From: Sinorhizobium fredii USDA 257
GTDB taxonomy: Bacteria; Pseudomonadota; Alphaproteobacteria; Rhizobiales; Rhizobiaceae
NCBI RefSeq assembly: GCF_000265205.3
Contig: NC_018000.1
Span: 5,985,001 to 6,049,000 of the forward strand
Direction: 5' to 3'
DNA length: 64,000 nucleotides
Both the position numbers and the translations under genes were made by a program. The stretch's first letter is position 1. Every line of letters begins with the position of its first letter. The notes below the pieces were generated by a model. That model was not told where the DNA came from. It saw only the letters and a list, made by a program, of their open reading frames with translations, and did not search any database. Below, piece by piece: positions 26,566-36,336 of this stretch.

Positions 26566-27323
26566 TCGAGCTTACGCATATCGTCAAGCGCTTCGGCACC
26601 AATACGGTCCTGAACGGCATCAGTGTCACGCTGGCGGAAGGCACCGTGACGGCGCTCGTCGGTCCGTCGGGCGGCGGCAAGAGCACGCTGTTGCGCTGCG
26701 TCAATCTCTTGGAAGTCCCGACCAGCGGCGCGATCCGCCTCGGGGAGGAGCAGCTGGAATTTTCCCCCGGCCGCAAGGTCGGCTGGCAGGCGATCCAGCG
26801 GCTGCGACGGCAGACCGGCATGGTGTTCCAGAACTTCCAGCTCTTTCCGCACCAGACCGCGCTCGGCAATGTGATGGAAGGCCTCGTCACCGTCCTCAAA
26901 TGGCCGGCCGACCGGGCCCGTGCCCGCGCGCTTGAACTGCTGGAGAAGGTCGGCATGGCCCACAAGGCCGATGCCTGGCCGGCGACCCTTTCCGGCGGCC
27001 AGCAGCAGCGCGTGGCGATCGCCCGCGCGCTTGCACCGTCCCCACGCGTCCTCTTGTGCGACGAGCCGACCTCGGCGCTCGATCCGGAACTCGCCGAGGA
27101 AGTTGTCGAGGTGCTCAGCCGTCTCGCGCGCGAAGGCACGACGATGATCATGGCCACCCACGACCTGCGCCTTGCCTCCCGCGTCGCCGATCACGTGGTC
27201 TTCCTCGACGCCGGCGTCGTCGTCGAAAGCGGTCCGCCGCGCAAGATTTTTTCAACGCCCGAGCGGGAGCGGACCAAGCGGTTCATCGCGTCGCTGAGTG
27301 CGCCGATGAGCTATGATATTTGA
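26562..27323 (+). CDS. Amino-acid ABC transporter ATP-binding protein
   Basis: 253 residues with all ABC motifs: Walker A GPSGGGKST, Q-loop FQNFQLFPH, signature LSGGQQQRVAIARAL, Walker B LLCDEPTSALDPEL, and H-loop ATHDLRLA. It drives the permease encoded immediately before it, with which it shares a four-base overlap. Together with the gene at 24875 this makes a complete SBP-permease-ATPase importer. Confidence 0.95.
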   Translation: MIELTHIVKRFGTNTVLNGISVTLAEGTVTALVGPSGGGKSTLLRCVNLLEVPTSGAIRLGEEQLEFSPGRKVGWQAIQRLRRQTGMVFQNFQLFPHQTALGNVMEGLVTVLKWPADRARARALELLEKVGMAHKADAWPATLSGGQQQRVAIARALAPSPRVLLCDEPTSALDPELAEEVVEVLSRLAREGTTMIMATHDLRLASRVADHVVFLDAGVVVESGPPRKIFSTPERERTKRFIASLSAPMSYDI

Positions 27324-27434
27324 GCAACCTCCGGACAAGCAGGCGGACTGATACTACCACGGATGCTGTGAATAGCCGCGGGGACGGGCGGCGATGCTAC
27401 AGCAGGCCTGGCGTCGCTTCATTTCGCACTACAA

Positions 27435-27460
27435 ATACGGCCGCAACGTTCCGGCCGTAT
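27435..27460. terminator. Bidirectional hairpin between the ABC operon and pyc
   Basis: ATACGGCCG (27435-27443) and CGGCCGTAT (27452-27460) form a 9-bp perfect stem; on the minus strand TTTGTAG follows. It lies between the convergent ATPase gene and pyc, about 20 bp from the pyc stop. Weak T-run. Confidence 0.55.
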
Positions 27461-27479
27461 GGACTAGGATCTTGTACCT

Positions 27480-30400
27480 TCAAGCACCAAACACGATCAG
27501 CAGATCCTTGGCGTCGATCTGGTCGCCGGCCCTGACCAGCACCTCGGCGATCGTGCCGTCCCTCTCGGCGTGCAGCGCCGTCTCCATCTTCATCGCCTCG
27601 ATGGAGAGCAGCACGTCGCCGGCCTTGACCGGCTGGCCGGGATGGACGGCAACCGTCGAGATGACGCCCGGCATCGGCGCGCCGAGCTGGGCGGCGTTGC
27701 CGGCCTCGGCCTTGCGGCGAATGGCGGCGGAAGCGCCGCGGTTGCGGTCCGGCACCTTGATCGACCGCGGCTGGCCGTTCAATTCGAAGAACATCTTGAC
27801 CATGCCCTTCTCGTCGATCTCGCCCTGCGCCTGGTTGAGGATCACCAGCGTCTTGCCCTTCTCGATATCGGCGAACAGTTCCTCCCCCGGCGCCATGCCG
27901 TAGAAATAGGCCGGCGTCGGCAGCACGCTGACCGGACCATAGGTCTCGCAAGCGATCGCATAGTCGGTGAAGACCTTCGGATACATCAGATAGGAAGCGA
28001 ACTCGAAATCATCGAGCTCACGGCCGAGTTTCTCCTCGATGCTCTTACGCTCCGCGTCGAGATCGGCCGGCGGCAGCAGCGAACCCGGCACGGCCGTATA
28101 GGGCTCTTCGCCCTTCAGCGCTTTCTTCTGCAGCCCTTCCGGCCAGCCGCCCGGCGGCTGACCGAGATCGCCCTTCAGCATCGATACGACCGAGTCCGGG
28201 AAGGAGACGTCCTTGGCCGGGTTCTCGACATCGGCGACCGTCAGGTCCTGCGAGACCATCATCAGCGCCATGTCGCCGACCACCTTGGAGGACGGCGTCA
28301 CCTTGACGATATCGCCGAACATCCGGTTGGCGTCGGCATAGGCCTGCGCCACCTCGTGCCAGCGTGTCTCAAGGCCGAGCGAGCGGGCCTGCTCCTTCAA
28401 GTTGGTGAACTGGCCGCCCGGCATCTCGTGCAGGTAGACTTCCGAGGCCGGTCCCTTGAGGTCGCTCTCGAAGGCCGCGTATTGATGGCGCACTGCCTCC
28501 CAGTAGAAGGAGATGCGGCGGATCCATTCCGGATTCAGGCCGGGGTCGCGCTCGGTGCCGGCCAGCGCCTCGACGATCGAGCCGAGGCAGGGCTGCGAAG
28601 TGTTGCCGGACAGCGCATCCATCGCCGCATCGACGATGTCGACGCCGGACTCGACCGCCGCCAGCACGGTCGCCGCGGCGATGCCCGAGGTGTCGTGGGT
28701 GTGGAAATGGATCGGCAGGTCGGTCGATTCCTTCAGCGCCTTGAACAGCACCCGTGCGGCGGCCGGCTTCAATAATCCGGCCATGTCCTTGACGGCGATG
28801 ATATGGGCGCCGGCCTTTTCCAGTTCAGCGGCCAGCGCCGTGTAGTATTTCAGGTCGTATTTCGGCCGGGCGGAATTCAGGATGTCGCCGGTATAGCAGA
28901 TCGCCGCCTCGCAGATCTTGTTTTCTTGCGCCACAGCATCCATCGCAACGCGCATGTTTTCGACCCAGTTCAGGCAGTCGAAGACGCGGAACACGTCGAT
29001 GCCGCCCTTGGCCGCTTGGGCGACGAAGTATTTGACGACATTGTCCGGATAGTTCTTGTAGCCGACGCCGTTGGCGCCGCGCAGCAGCATCTGCAGAAGC
29101 AGGTTCGGCGCGTCCTCGCGCACCATCGCCAGCCGCTCCCACGGATCCTCGGTCAGGAAGCGCATCGACACGTCGAAGGTGGCGCCGCCCCAGCATTCGA
29201 GCGAGAACAGGTTCGGCAAGGCCCGGGCATAGGTGCCGGCGATCCGTGCGATGTCATAGGTGCGCATGCGGGTGGCAAGCAGCGACTGGTGGCCGTCGCG
29301 CATCGTCGTGTCGGTGATCAGCACCTCAGGCTGCGCCTTCACCCATTCGGCGAACTTCTTCGGACCAAGCTCATCGAGCCGTTGCTTGGTGCCCGGCTTC
29401 ACCTCACCATTGATGAACGGCACGACTGGAGCGGCGATGTCGTCGTTGGGCTTCGGCCGGCCCTTCGCCTCCGGATGGCCGTTGACGGTGACGTCGGCGA
29501 GATAGGTCAACAGCTTGGTGGCGCGGTCCTGGCGCTTCACCTGTTGAAACAGTTCCGGCGTCGTGTCGATGAAGCGGGTCGTGTAGCTGTTGTCGTGGAA
29601 CCTCGGGTGGCCGATGATCGCCTCGAGGAAGGTGAGGTTGGTCGCGACGCCGCGGATGCGGAATTCGCGTAGCGCCCGGTTCATGCGGCGGATCGCCTCG
29701 TCCGGCGTCGGCGCCCAGGCGGTGACCTTCTCGAGCAGCGGATCGTAATAGCGGGTGATGATCGCGCCGGAATAGGCGGTACCGCCGTCGAGCCTTATGC
29801 CGAAGCCGGTGGCGCCGCGATAGGCGGTGATGCGGCCATAGTCCGGAATGAAGTTCTGCTCCGGGTCCTCGGTGGTGATGCGGCACTGCAGGGCGTGGCC
29901 GTTGAGGCGGATGTCCGCCTGCTTCGGCACGCCCGACTCCGGCGTGCCGATGGCAAAGCCGTCGAGGATGTGGATCTGCGCCTTGACGATATCGATGCCG
30001 GTGACCACCTCGGTCACCGTGTGCTCGACCTGGATGCGCGGGTTCACTTCGATGAAGTAGAACTTGCCGGTGTCGGCATCCATCAGATACTCGACGGTGC
30101 CGGCGCCGATATAGTTGGTCGCCTGAGCGATCTTCAGCGAATAGTCGGCAAGCTCCTGCCGCTGCGCCTCGTTGAGATAGGGCGCCGGCGCGCGCTCGAC
30201 GACCTTCTGGTTGCGCCGCTGGATCGAGCAGTCGCGCTCGAACAGATGCACGACATTGCCGTGCGTGTCGCCGAGAATCTGGCTTTCGACATGGCGAGCC
30301 CGCTCGACGAGCTTTTCGAGATAGACCTCGTCCTTGCCGAAGGCGGCCTTCGCCTCGCGCTTCGCCTCGGTCACCTCGCGGATCAGGTCCTTCGGGTCGC

Positions 30401-30938
30401 GGATCGCCCGCATGCCGCGGCCGCCGCCGCCCCAGGAGGCCTTCAACATCACCGGATAGCCGATCTCGTCGGCGAGCCGCTTGATCTCGGCCGGGTCGTC
30501 CGGCAGCGGCTCGGTCGCCGGCACGACCGGCACGCCGATCGAGATCGCCAGGTTGCGGGCCGCCACCTTGTTGCCGAGCTGGCGCATCGTTTCCGGCTTC
30601 GGGCCGATGAAGGTGATGCCGTTCTCGGCGCAGGCCTCGGCGAATTCCGGACTTTCCGACAGCAGTCCGTAGCCCGGATGGATGGCGTCTGCGCCCGACA
30701 GCTTGGCGACGCGGATCACCTCGTCGATCGAAAGATAGCTCTCGATCGGTCCGAGGTCGCGGGGCAGATGCGGACCGCGGCCGACCTGATAGCTCTCGTC
30801 CGCCTTGAAGCGGTGCAGCGCCAGCTTGTCCTCCTCAGCCCATATCGCGACCGTTTCAAGCCCCAGCTCGTTGGCCGCGCGGAAGACGCGGATGGCGATT
30901 TCGGATCGGTTGGCAACAAGGATCTTTGAGATGGACAA
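27480..30938 (-). CDS. pyc: Pyruvate carboxylase
   Basis: 1152 residues from a TTG at 30938 (reading MSISKILVANRSEIAIRVF). GAGGAG eight bases upstream and the known 1152-residue length in Sinorhizobium support TTG over the upstream ATG at 30980. The biotin carboxylase domain fills residues 1-450 (KASWGGGGRGMR, FIEVNPRIQVEHTVTE), the carboxyltransferase about 530-830 (LTDTTMRDGHQS-type ITDTTMRDGHQSLLATR, FHTHDTSGIAAAT), and the C-terminal carrier holds the biotin lysine in IEAMKMETA near residue 1112. It makes oxaloacetate from pyruvate and bicarbonate. Confidence 0.97.
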   Translation of the reverse strand: MSISKILVANRSEIAIRVFRAANELGLETVAIWAEEDKLALHRFKADESYQVGRGPHLPRDLGPIESYLSIDEVIRVAKLSGADAIHPGYGLLSESPEFAEACAENGITFIGPKPETMRQLGNKVAARNLAISIGVPVVPATEPLPDDPAEIKRLADEIGYPVMLKASWGGGGRGMRAIRDPKDLIREVTEAKREAKAAFGKDEVYLEKLVERARHVESQILGDTHGNVVHLFERDCSIQRRNQKVVERAPAPYLNEAQRQELADYSLKIAQATNYIGAGTVEYLMDADTGKFYFIEVNPRIQVEHTVTEVVTGIDIVKAQIHILDGFAIGTPESGVPKQADIRLNGHALQCRITTEDPEQNFIPDYGRITAYRGATGFGIRLDGGTAYSGAIITRYYDPLLEKVTAWAPTPDEAIRRMNRALREFRIRGVATNLTFLEAIIGHPRFHDNSYTTRFIDTTPELFQQVKRQDRATKLLTYLADVTVNGHPEAKGRPKPNDDIAAPVVPFINGEVKPGTKQRLDELGPKKFAEWVKAQPEVLITDTTMRDGHQSLLATRMRTYDIARIAGTYARALPNLFSLECWGGATFDVSMRFLTEDPWERLAMVREDAPNLLLQMLLRGANGVGYKNYPDNVVKYFVAQAAKGGIDVFRVFDCLNWVENMRVAMDAVAQENKICEAAICYTGDILNSARPKYDLKYYTALAAELEKAGAHIIAVKDMAGLLKPAAARVLFKALKESTDLPIHFHTHDTSGIAAATVLAAVESGVDIVDAAMDALSGNTSQPCLGSIVEALAGTERDPGLNPEWIRRISFYWEAVRHQYAAFESDLKGPASEVYLHEMPGGQFTNLKEQARSLGLETRWHEVAQAYADANRMFGDIVKVTPSSKVVGDMALMMVSQDLTVADVENPAKDVSFPDSVVSMLKGDLGQPPGGWPEGLQKKALKGEEPYTAVPGSLLPPADLDAERKSIEEKLGRELDDFEFASYLMYPKVFTDYAIACETYGPVSVLPTPAYFYGMAPGEELFADIEKGKTLVILNQAQGEIDEKGMVKMFFELNGQPRSIKVPDRNRGASAAIRRKAEAGNAAQLGAPMPGVISTVAVHPGQPVKAGDVLLSIEAMKMETALHAERDGTIAEVLVRAGDQIDAKDLLIVFGA

Positions 30939-31067
30939 GTCGGACTCCTCAATAGACTTGAAAACGCGGGAATGCTGCACCCGCGAAATGAACTATTAGC
31001 GAGTCAAGGAATGAAGTGCAATTTCAGATGCGACACGAAGCCTAACCCATTGGGTCAGGACGGCCCC

Positions 31068-31808
31068 CTAGGAGATCAATCCAAGGCGGAAGGCAATTGC
31101 CACGGCGTGGTGCCGGTTCTTCGCCTTCAGCTTTTCCTGGATGCCGTTCATGTACCAGTCGACCGTATGGCTCGAAATGTCGAGCACCTTGCCGATGTCG
31201 TTCGAGGTCATGCCGTCGGCGAGATAGTTCAGCGCTTCCATCTCGCGCCGGGTCATCTGGACTTCGACGCGCGAGACGAGCTCTGCCATGATTTCCGGAT
31301 CGGTGAGTTCGAGCAGCTTCCAGAACAGCCGCTTGGCGATCGCGTCGAAGAGGCTCAGTTCCACCGGGCTCAAGTCGACCACACGGCCGCCGACGGTCAA
31401 ATTGCCCATCAGCCCGCGCCGGCCATGCACCGGAAAGATGTAGCCGTCGAAGAGCCCGTGATTGCGCGCCTCGATCATCATGCTTTCCATGCGCTTGCGG
31501 TGCGGGTCGGAGCGGAAGGCGACGAGCGTGTCGCGCCAGCGGAAGCCGCGCTGGGCGTGGCCGAGATAGCGGATCGTCGGGTCGATGACGACGTATTTCT
31601 TGCGGATGTAGATCTGCGGTCAGCCGTCGGGCCAGCGCCCGGCGAGCAAGAGCCTCAACGGGTTCTCGTGCGGTTTGGGCTGGCGTATGAGGCCGTAGAA
31701 ATCGAAGCCACAGCGATCGAGCAGCCGCTCGAACTCGGGCAGGATCTCCTCGCGTGTCTTCATCTCTTCCAGAAGCGCCAGAAACTGTACGAGCAACGTT
31801 ATATTCAT
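31068..31808 (-). pseudogene. LuxR-type autoinducer-binding regulator broken by one in-frame TGA
   Basis: The 247-codon frame from the ATG at 31808 reads as an intact LuxR protein except for TGA at codon 63 (31620-31622). The N-terminal receptor half starts MNITLLVQFLALLEEMKTRE; after the stop the same frame continues PQIYIRKKYVVIDPTIRYLG and ends with a LuxR helix-turn-helix (LADGMTSNDIGKVLDISSHT). The stop falls at the position of the invariant tryptophan that holds the acyl-homoserine lactone (W57 in TraR): the later D76 and W91 keep the exact spacing of TraR D70 and W85. TGG to TGA is one base change. Restart at the ATG at 31490 could give a DNA-binding half lacking most of the receptor. 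Confidence 0.85.
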
Positions 31809-32177
31809 TGAACACCTTGAGGTCGGAACGGGCAGCGAGCGCTTGCGAAGTCTTCTATGAACGCGCCGTTCAGAAGCCATTCATGTTGCAACCGCAATAA
31901 TTCTTCTTATCACGCCCGGTCCTGTACGAAACCTGCAAAAAATCGGAGTCGTGGCAAGAGATTGCGAACGATGGATCGTCCACCAAATCCTCCCTTGGAC
32001 CCGGATGATCAAGCCGTCTGATTTGCCCGCTTCGGGTTTTCCGCAGGTTTTTCTCAAGGCCGTCTCGCGCGGCTTTGTCGGTCCAGCAGGGCAATCCTGC
32101 GTTGATCGACAAAGGCGCAACGCCTCGCCGCACTGCTGTTGCGGCGGAAAAATCCGATGCCCAGAAGGGGTGAGACA
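31809..32177. other. Divergent intergenic region, luxR-type gene and ndvA
   Basis: 369 bp without a credible gene, carrying the ndvA leader. TGAACG...CGTTCA (31858-31872, three-base centre) is a small inverted repeat 50 bp ahead of the luxR-type start and could be an operator. An AAGGGG ribosome site precedes the ndvA GTG. Confidence 0.5.
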
Positions 32178-33935
32178 GTGTCTTTATTCCAGGTGTATGC
32201 AAGAGCGCTTCAGTATCTTGCTGTCCACAAAATCCGTGTCGGGGCGATCGTCATCGCCAATATCGTCCTGGCTGCCATCACGATTGCCGAACCCATCCTC
32301 TTCGGCCGTATCATCGACGCGATCTCGTCGCAGAAGGACGTCGCGCCGATGCTGCTCCTGTGGGCCGGCTTCGGTGTCTTCAACACGATCGCCTTCGTGC
32401 TCGTCTCCCGCGAGGCCGACCGTCTTGCGCATGGCCGTCGGGCGACGCTCCTGACGGAAGCCTTCGGCCGGATCGTCTCCATGCCGCTCTCCTGGCATAG
32501 CCAGCGAGGCACCTCGAACGCGCTGCACACGCTGCTACGCGCCTGCGAGACGCTCTTCGGGCTATGGCTCGAATTCATGCGCCAGCACCTCGCGACCGCC
32601 GTAGCACTCGTCCTGCTGGTGCCGACCGCCTTCGCCATGGACTTCCGCCTGTCGATGGTGCTCGTCGTGCTTGGCGCGGCCTATGTGCTGATCAGCAAGG
32701 CCGTGATGAGTCGCACCAAGGACGGCCAGGCCTTGGTCGAGAACCACTACCACACGGTCTTCTCGCATGTCTCCGACGCGATCAGCAACGTCTCGGTGGT
32801 TCACAGCTACAACCGTATCGAAGCGGAAACGCGCGAACTGAAGAAGTTCGCCGAGCGGCTTCTCTCCGCCCAGTATCCGGTGCTCGACTGGTGGGCGCTG
32901 GCGAGCGCGCTCAACCGCATCGCCTCGACCATTTCGATGATGGCGATCCTCGTCATCGGTACGATCCTGGTGCAGCGCGGCGAGCTCGGCGTTGGCGAGG
33001 TGATCGCCTTCATCGGCTTCGCCAACCTCCTGATCGGCCGTCTCGACCAGATGAAGGCCTTCGTGACGCAGATCTTCGAGGCGCGCGCCAAGCTCGAGGA
33101 CTTCTACAAGCTCGAGGATGCGGTGCGTGAACGCGAGGAGCCGGCCGGCGCCAAGGAACTCACCGGCGTCGTCGGCGAAGTGCAGTTCCGCGACGTCTCC
33201 TTCGACTTCGCCAATTCCGCCCAGGGCGTGCGCAACGTCTCGTTCACAGCCAAGGCCGGCCAGACGATCGCCATCGTCGGCCCGACCGGCGCCGGCAAGA
33301 CGACGCTCGTCAACCTGTTGCAGCGGGTCCATGAGCCGAAGCACGGCCAAATCCTGATCGACGGCGTCGATATCTCGACCGTAACGCGCAAGTCGCTGCG
33401 CCGCTCGATCGCCACCGTCTTCCAGGATGCCGGCCTGATGAACCGCTCGATCGGCGACAACATCCGGCTCGGCCGCGAGGATGCTACGCTGGAAGAGATC
33501 ATGGGCGCCGCCGAAGCCGCCGCCGCAAGCGACTTCATCGAAGGCCGCCTCAACGGCTACGACACGATGGTCGGCGAACGCGGCAACCGGCTCTCGGGCG
33601 GCGAACGCCAGCGGATCGCCATTGCCCGCGCCATCCTCAAGAACTCCCCGATCCTCGTGCTCGACGAGGCGACCAGTGCGCTCGACGTCGAAACCGAGGC
33701 ACGCGTCAAGGAAGCGATCGATGCGCTGCGGAAGGACCGCACGACCTTCATCATCGCCCACCGCCTGTCGACGGTGCGCGAGGCGGACCTGGTGATTTTC
33801 ATGGATCACGGCCGGGTCGTCGAGATGGGCGGCTTCAGCGAACTCAGCCAGAGCAACGGTCGCTTCGCCGCCCTTCTGCGCGCCAGCGGTATTCTGACGG
33901 ACGAAGATGTCCGCAAGAGCCTCACGGCGGCGTGA
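32178..33935 (+). CDS. ndvA: Cyclic beta-1,2-glucan exporter NdvA
   Basis: 585 residues from a GTG at 32178 (reading MSLFQVYARALQYLAVHKIR), with AAGGGG about eight bases upstream. The N-terminal membrane domain has six segments (GAIVIANIVLAAITIAEPIL and on), followed by the ATPase: Walker A GPTGAGKTT, signature LSGGERQRIAIARAIL, Walker B ILVLDEATSALD, H-loop IIAHRLS. NdvA homodimers move cyclic beta-1,2-glucan to the periplasm, needed for osmoadaptation and nodule invasion. The synthase NdvB is encoded about 2.4 kb further on. A terminator follows. Confidence 0.97.
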   Translation: MSLFQVYARALQYLAVHKIRVGAIVIANIVLAAITIAEPILFGRIIDAISSQKDVAPMLLLWAGFGVFNTIAFVLVSREADRLAHGRRATLLTEAFGRIVSMPLSWHSQRGTSNALHTLLRACETLFGLWLEFMRQHLATAVALVLLVPTAFAMDFRLSMVLVVLGAAYVLISKAVMSRTKDGQALVENHYHTVFSHVSDAISNVSVVHSYNRIEAETRELKKFAERLLSAQYPVLDWWALASALNRIASTISMMAILVIGTILVQRGELGVGEVIAFIGFANLLIGRLDQMKAFVTQIFEARAKLEDFYKLEDAVREREEPAGAKELTGVVGEVQFRDVSFDFANSAQGVRNVSFTAKAGQTIAIVGPTGAGKTTLVNLLQRVHEPKHGQILIDGVDISTVTRKSLRRSIATVFQDAGLMNRSIGDNIRLGREDATLEEIMGAAEAAAASDFIEGRLNGYDTMVGERGNRLSGGERQRIAIARAILKNSPILVLDEATSALDVETEARVKEAIDALRKDRTTFIIAHRLSTVREADLVIFMDHGRVVEMGGFSELSQSNGRFAALLRASGILTDEDVRKSLTAA

Positions 33936-33964
33936 CCTCTATCGCCTCATTGGCACGAAACGAC

Positions 33965-33991
33965 AATGCCCCGGAGCTCCGGGGCATTTTG
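33965..33991 (+). terminator. Rho-independent terminator of ndvA
   Basis: A perfect 24-base palindrome (33965-33988) built of AATGCCCCGGAG and its complement, ending in TTTTGT. Confidence 0.85.
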
Positions 33992-34065
33992 TCATTTAAG
34001 GCACTGCAAAGCCCCTCGAGTGGGCGCGTGCGGCGGCGGTGGCATGCTCGCGTCGCCGGAAAACT

Positions 34066-34929
34066 TCAGTAACCGCTTCTGTCGCGACTTCTCGGATCGT
34101 CCACGAACTTGTCTCGGTAGATATCTCCTTGCCTTGCTTTGGCACGCCATGGCCGAGCCTTCCGAAGCGGAATCTCGTAAGCTGGGTCATCTCGATCGAG
34201 CGTTGCAATCGCGAAGCCAGGCTCGAGAGACGCCGAGCATAGGCTGATCCATCGTCCATCAGGCCCGATCGTACCCGCGGCTCCCTCATCGGCGGTTTGC
34301 GCCGGCGTCGCTGCGCCTATCCAAAGGCAGTTCAACACCGCATGTGCCTGTAGCGCGATCCGGAAATGCGCGGGAATGCCGTAGGAAGAGAAGAGAACCA
34401 CATCGACGCCGAAACGCTCGTACTCGGCGAATACCTCGGAAAACTGGGACTCGATGCACACCGCTGAACCGAAACGATAGCCATCTATCTCAAACGTGAT
34501 CGGTTCGGTTCCGGGGGTGTACCAGCCGCCCAGCTCAGTGCTCGACAGATATCGTTTGTCGTATCTCGTAAGCAAATTCCCGTCGTCCGCGAAGACGTAG
34601 AGGCTGTTGTGAGGCGGATAAGCGGCGGAGAGCCGATGCGCAGCGCCGACGACGGCAAAGATACGAAACTGCCTGCAAGTATCGGCTATGGACCGAAGCT
34701 CGGCTTCCTGACGATCCCAATCGAAAGTCCGCCAGCGATCAGGACGTCGTATCTGCGCTTTGCCATAACCCGAGAGGGCGCCTTCGCAGAAACTGATCAG
34801 TCGCGCACCCTGATCCGCAGCACTCTTGATCATCCCGCGTATCGCGGCTCCATTGACCGAAACCTCCTGGGAGACGATGGTTTGCGCTGTCGCCAATTTC
34901 AACGGATGCTTCTCCGCGTCGCAAATCAA
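34066..34929 (-). CDS. Carbon-nitrogen hydrolase (nitrilase superfamily)
   Basis: 287 residues. The catalytic triad of the superfamily is visible: E49 in SFCEGALSGYG, K125 in TRYDKRYLS, and C158 in GSAVCIESQFSEVF, followed by a glutamate and the PAHFRIALQAHAVLNCLW region. Members hydrolyse amides, carbamoyl groups or nitriles; the substrate here is unknown. The gene sits alone between ndvA (convergent) and opgC, among glucan genes. By eye it has more A/T-ending codons than its neighbours, which suggests later arrival. Confidence 0.9.
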   Translation of the reverse strand: MICDAEKHPLKLATAQTIVSQEVSVNGAAIRGMIKSAADQGARLISFCEGALSGYGKAQIRRPDRWRTFDWDRQEAELRSIADTCRQFRIFAVVGAAHRLSAAYPPHNSLYVFADDGNLLTRYDKRYLSSTELGGWYTPGTEPITFEIDGYRFGSAVCIESQFSEVFAEYERFGVDVVLFSSYGIPAHFRIALQAHAVLNCLWIGAATPAQTADEGAAGTIGPDGRWISLCSASLEPGFAIATLDRDDPAYEIPLRKARPWRAKARQGDIYRDKFVDDPRSRDRSGY

Positions 34930-34993
34930 TAAATCCCTGGAGGGATCTTAATCCTAACCAGGCCATGCAAGTCTAACCGATCTGACGCGCCTC

Positions 34994-36148
34994 CTAAGCC
35001 GCCCGTAGCGGCTTGGCGCCGGCCATCTCCCTCAGCCAGTCGAGATAATAGGCATAGACGAAGTGCAGGCCGATGCCGGCGATGACGAAGAGGGTGCCGA
35101 TCAGCGGGTTCCGGCCGGTGACGAAGAGCAGCACCTGCCCGGCCATGGCGAGGATCGTTCCGAGGATGAAGACCGGCAGCGAATGCCGGCCGACCATCAC
35201 CAGCGGATGATTGCCGTCGAGCCGCGTCAGCCGGCTGACGAGCGGGGTGATCGCCAGAAGATAGGCAAGCGCCAGCACGTGCAGGAGCCGCGTCAGCGAC
35301 AGGAACGTCTTGTCGAAGCCGGTCAGCACCGCCGGCAGCCCGAAGGAAAGATCGATGCTCCACCAGGAGAACAGCACCCAGGCGGCCGAGATCAGCAGAT
35401 AGGCTGCTGAAGGCACGATGAGCCACCAGCTTCGCGGCAGGCGACCGCCGCGGCGCGCATGGGTCATGCAGAGAATGCCGATCACGAAGAGGAACTGCCA
35501 GGACCAGGGATTGAGGAACCAGTAGCCTTCGTCGAGGAAATTCGAGGGGACGAGCTTGAAGCAGCCGGCGGCAAGCCAGAGGGCGGCGGAAAGGACGAAC
35601 AGCAGCCACGGACGATGCGTATTCAGCCACAGGATGCCGGGCAGCATCAGGAACAGCACCGCGTACATAGACAGGATGTTGTTGTAGCCGAGCTGGTGGC
35701 CGAGCAGCACCATGGCGACGATGCCCTGTTCGGCCTGCTCGACGATCGGGCGGATGTTGATTTCGCCGATCAGATCCTGGCGGCCGAAATAGAGGGCGCC
35801 GCCGGCAAAGATCGCCAGCGTCACTACGCTCGTCATGATATGCGCGACATAGAGCGTCAGGGCACGACGCCAGACCTTCAAGGTCAGCGCCAGCCGCGCA
35901 CCGGCCACGAACTTGCCGCCATAGGCTACACCGACCGACAGGCCGGAAATCAGCACGAAGGCCTCTGCCGAGTCGGAGAAGCCTACGTTCTTGTGCGTGA
36001 GATATTCGAGATACTGGCCCGGAACGTGGTTGATGAAGATCGTCAACAGGCAGAGCGCTCGGAAGACGTCGAGGCGGGTGTCGCGCCCTGTCGCGACCGG
36101 GGCGGTTGCAATCGGGTCTCTGCCGCCCCAAGAGGTCTTTTGCAGCAT
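34994..36148 (-). CDS. opgC: OpgC-family membrane acyltransferase (glucan succinylation)
   Basis: 384 residues from the ATG at 36148 (MLQKTSWGGRDPIATAPV), with AAGGA five bases upstream; the open extension to 36295 is arginine-rich and unlikely. About ten membrane segments. The family start RLDVFRALCLLTIFINHVPG holds the conserved Asp and His of OpgC; FVLISGLSVGVAYG follows. OpgC of Rhodobacter adds succinyl groups to osmoregulated periplasmic glucans. Its place between ndvA and ndvB makes cyclic beta-1,2-glucan the likely acceptor here. Confidence 0.9.
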   Translation of the reverse strand: MLQKTSWGGRDPIATAPVATGRDTRLDVFRALCLLTIFINHVPGQYLEYLTHKNVGFSDSAEAFVLISGLSVGVAYGGKFVAGARLALTLKVWRRALTLYVAHIMTSVVTLAIFAGGALYFGRQDLIGEINIRPIVEQAEQGIVAMVLLGHQLGYNNILSMYAVLFLMLPGILWLNTHRPWLLFVLSAALWLAAGCFKLVPSNFLDEGYWFLNPWSWQFLFVIGILCMTHARRGGRLPRSWWLIVPSAAYLLISAAWVLFSWWSIDLSFGLPAVLTGFDKTFLSLTRLLHVLALAYLLAITPLVSRLTRLDGNHPLVMVGRHSLPVFILGTILAMAGQVLLFVTGRNPLIGTLFVIAGIGLHFVYAYYLDWLREMAGAKPLRAA

Positions 36149-36336
36149 GCGGTCCTTATCCGGGTTTTGGCGCCCCGCCCCACCCCTTGTTGAAACCGGA
36201 CGCCGCCCCGCCCGAGGGCGTTCCGGCAGCGTCGATGAAACCGCGACCTGAGGTCGCGCTGCCAAACTGACGGCAAAGAAAAACCGGCCTCGCACTTCCG
36301 CACAAAGCCGGTTCCTCTCCCATTCAATTCCGGCGC

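Noticed and set aside
31619..31623. TGA in the luxR-type gene as a selenocysteine codon or programmed read-through
   Set aside because: The residue expected is tryptophan by spacing, and no selenocysteine-type stem-loop is evident after it.
31042..31815. A 257-codon uninterrupted minus-strand frame over the broken luxR-type gene
   Set aside because: It is in a different phase and arginine-rich without LuxR features; the interrupted frame is the one with receptor and helix-turn-helix motifs.
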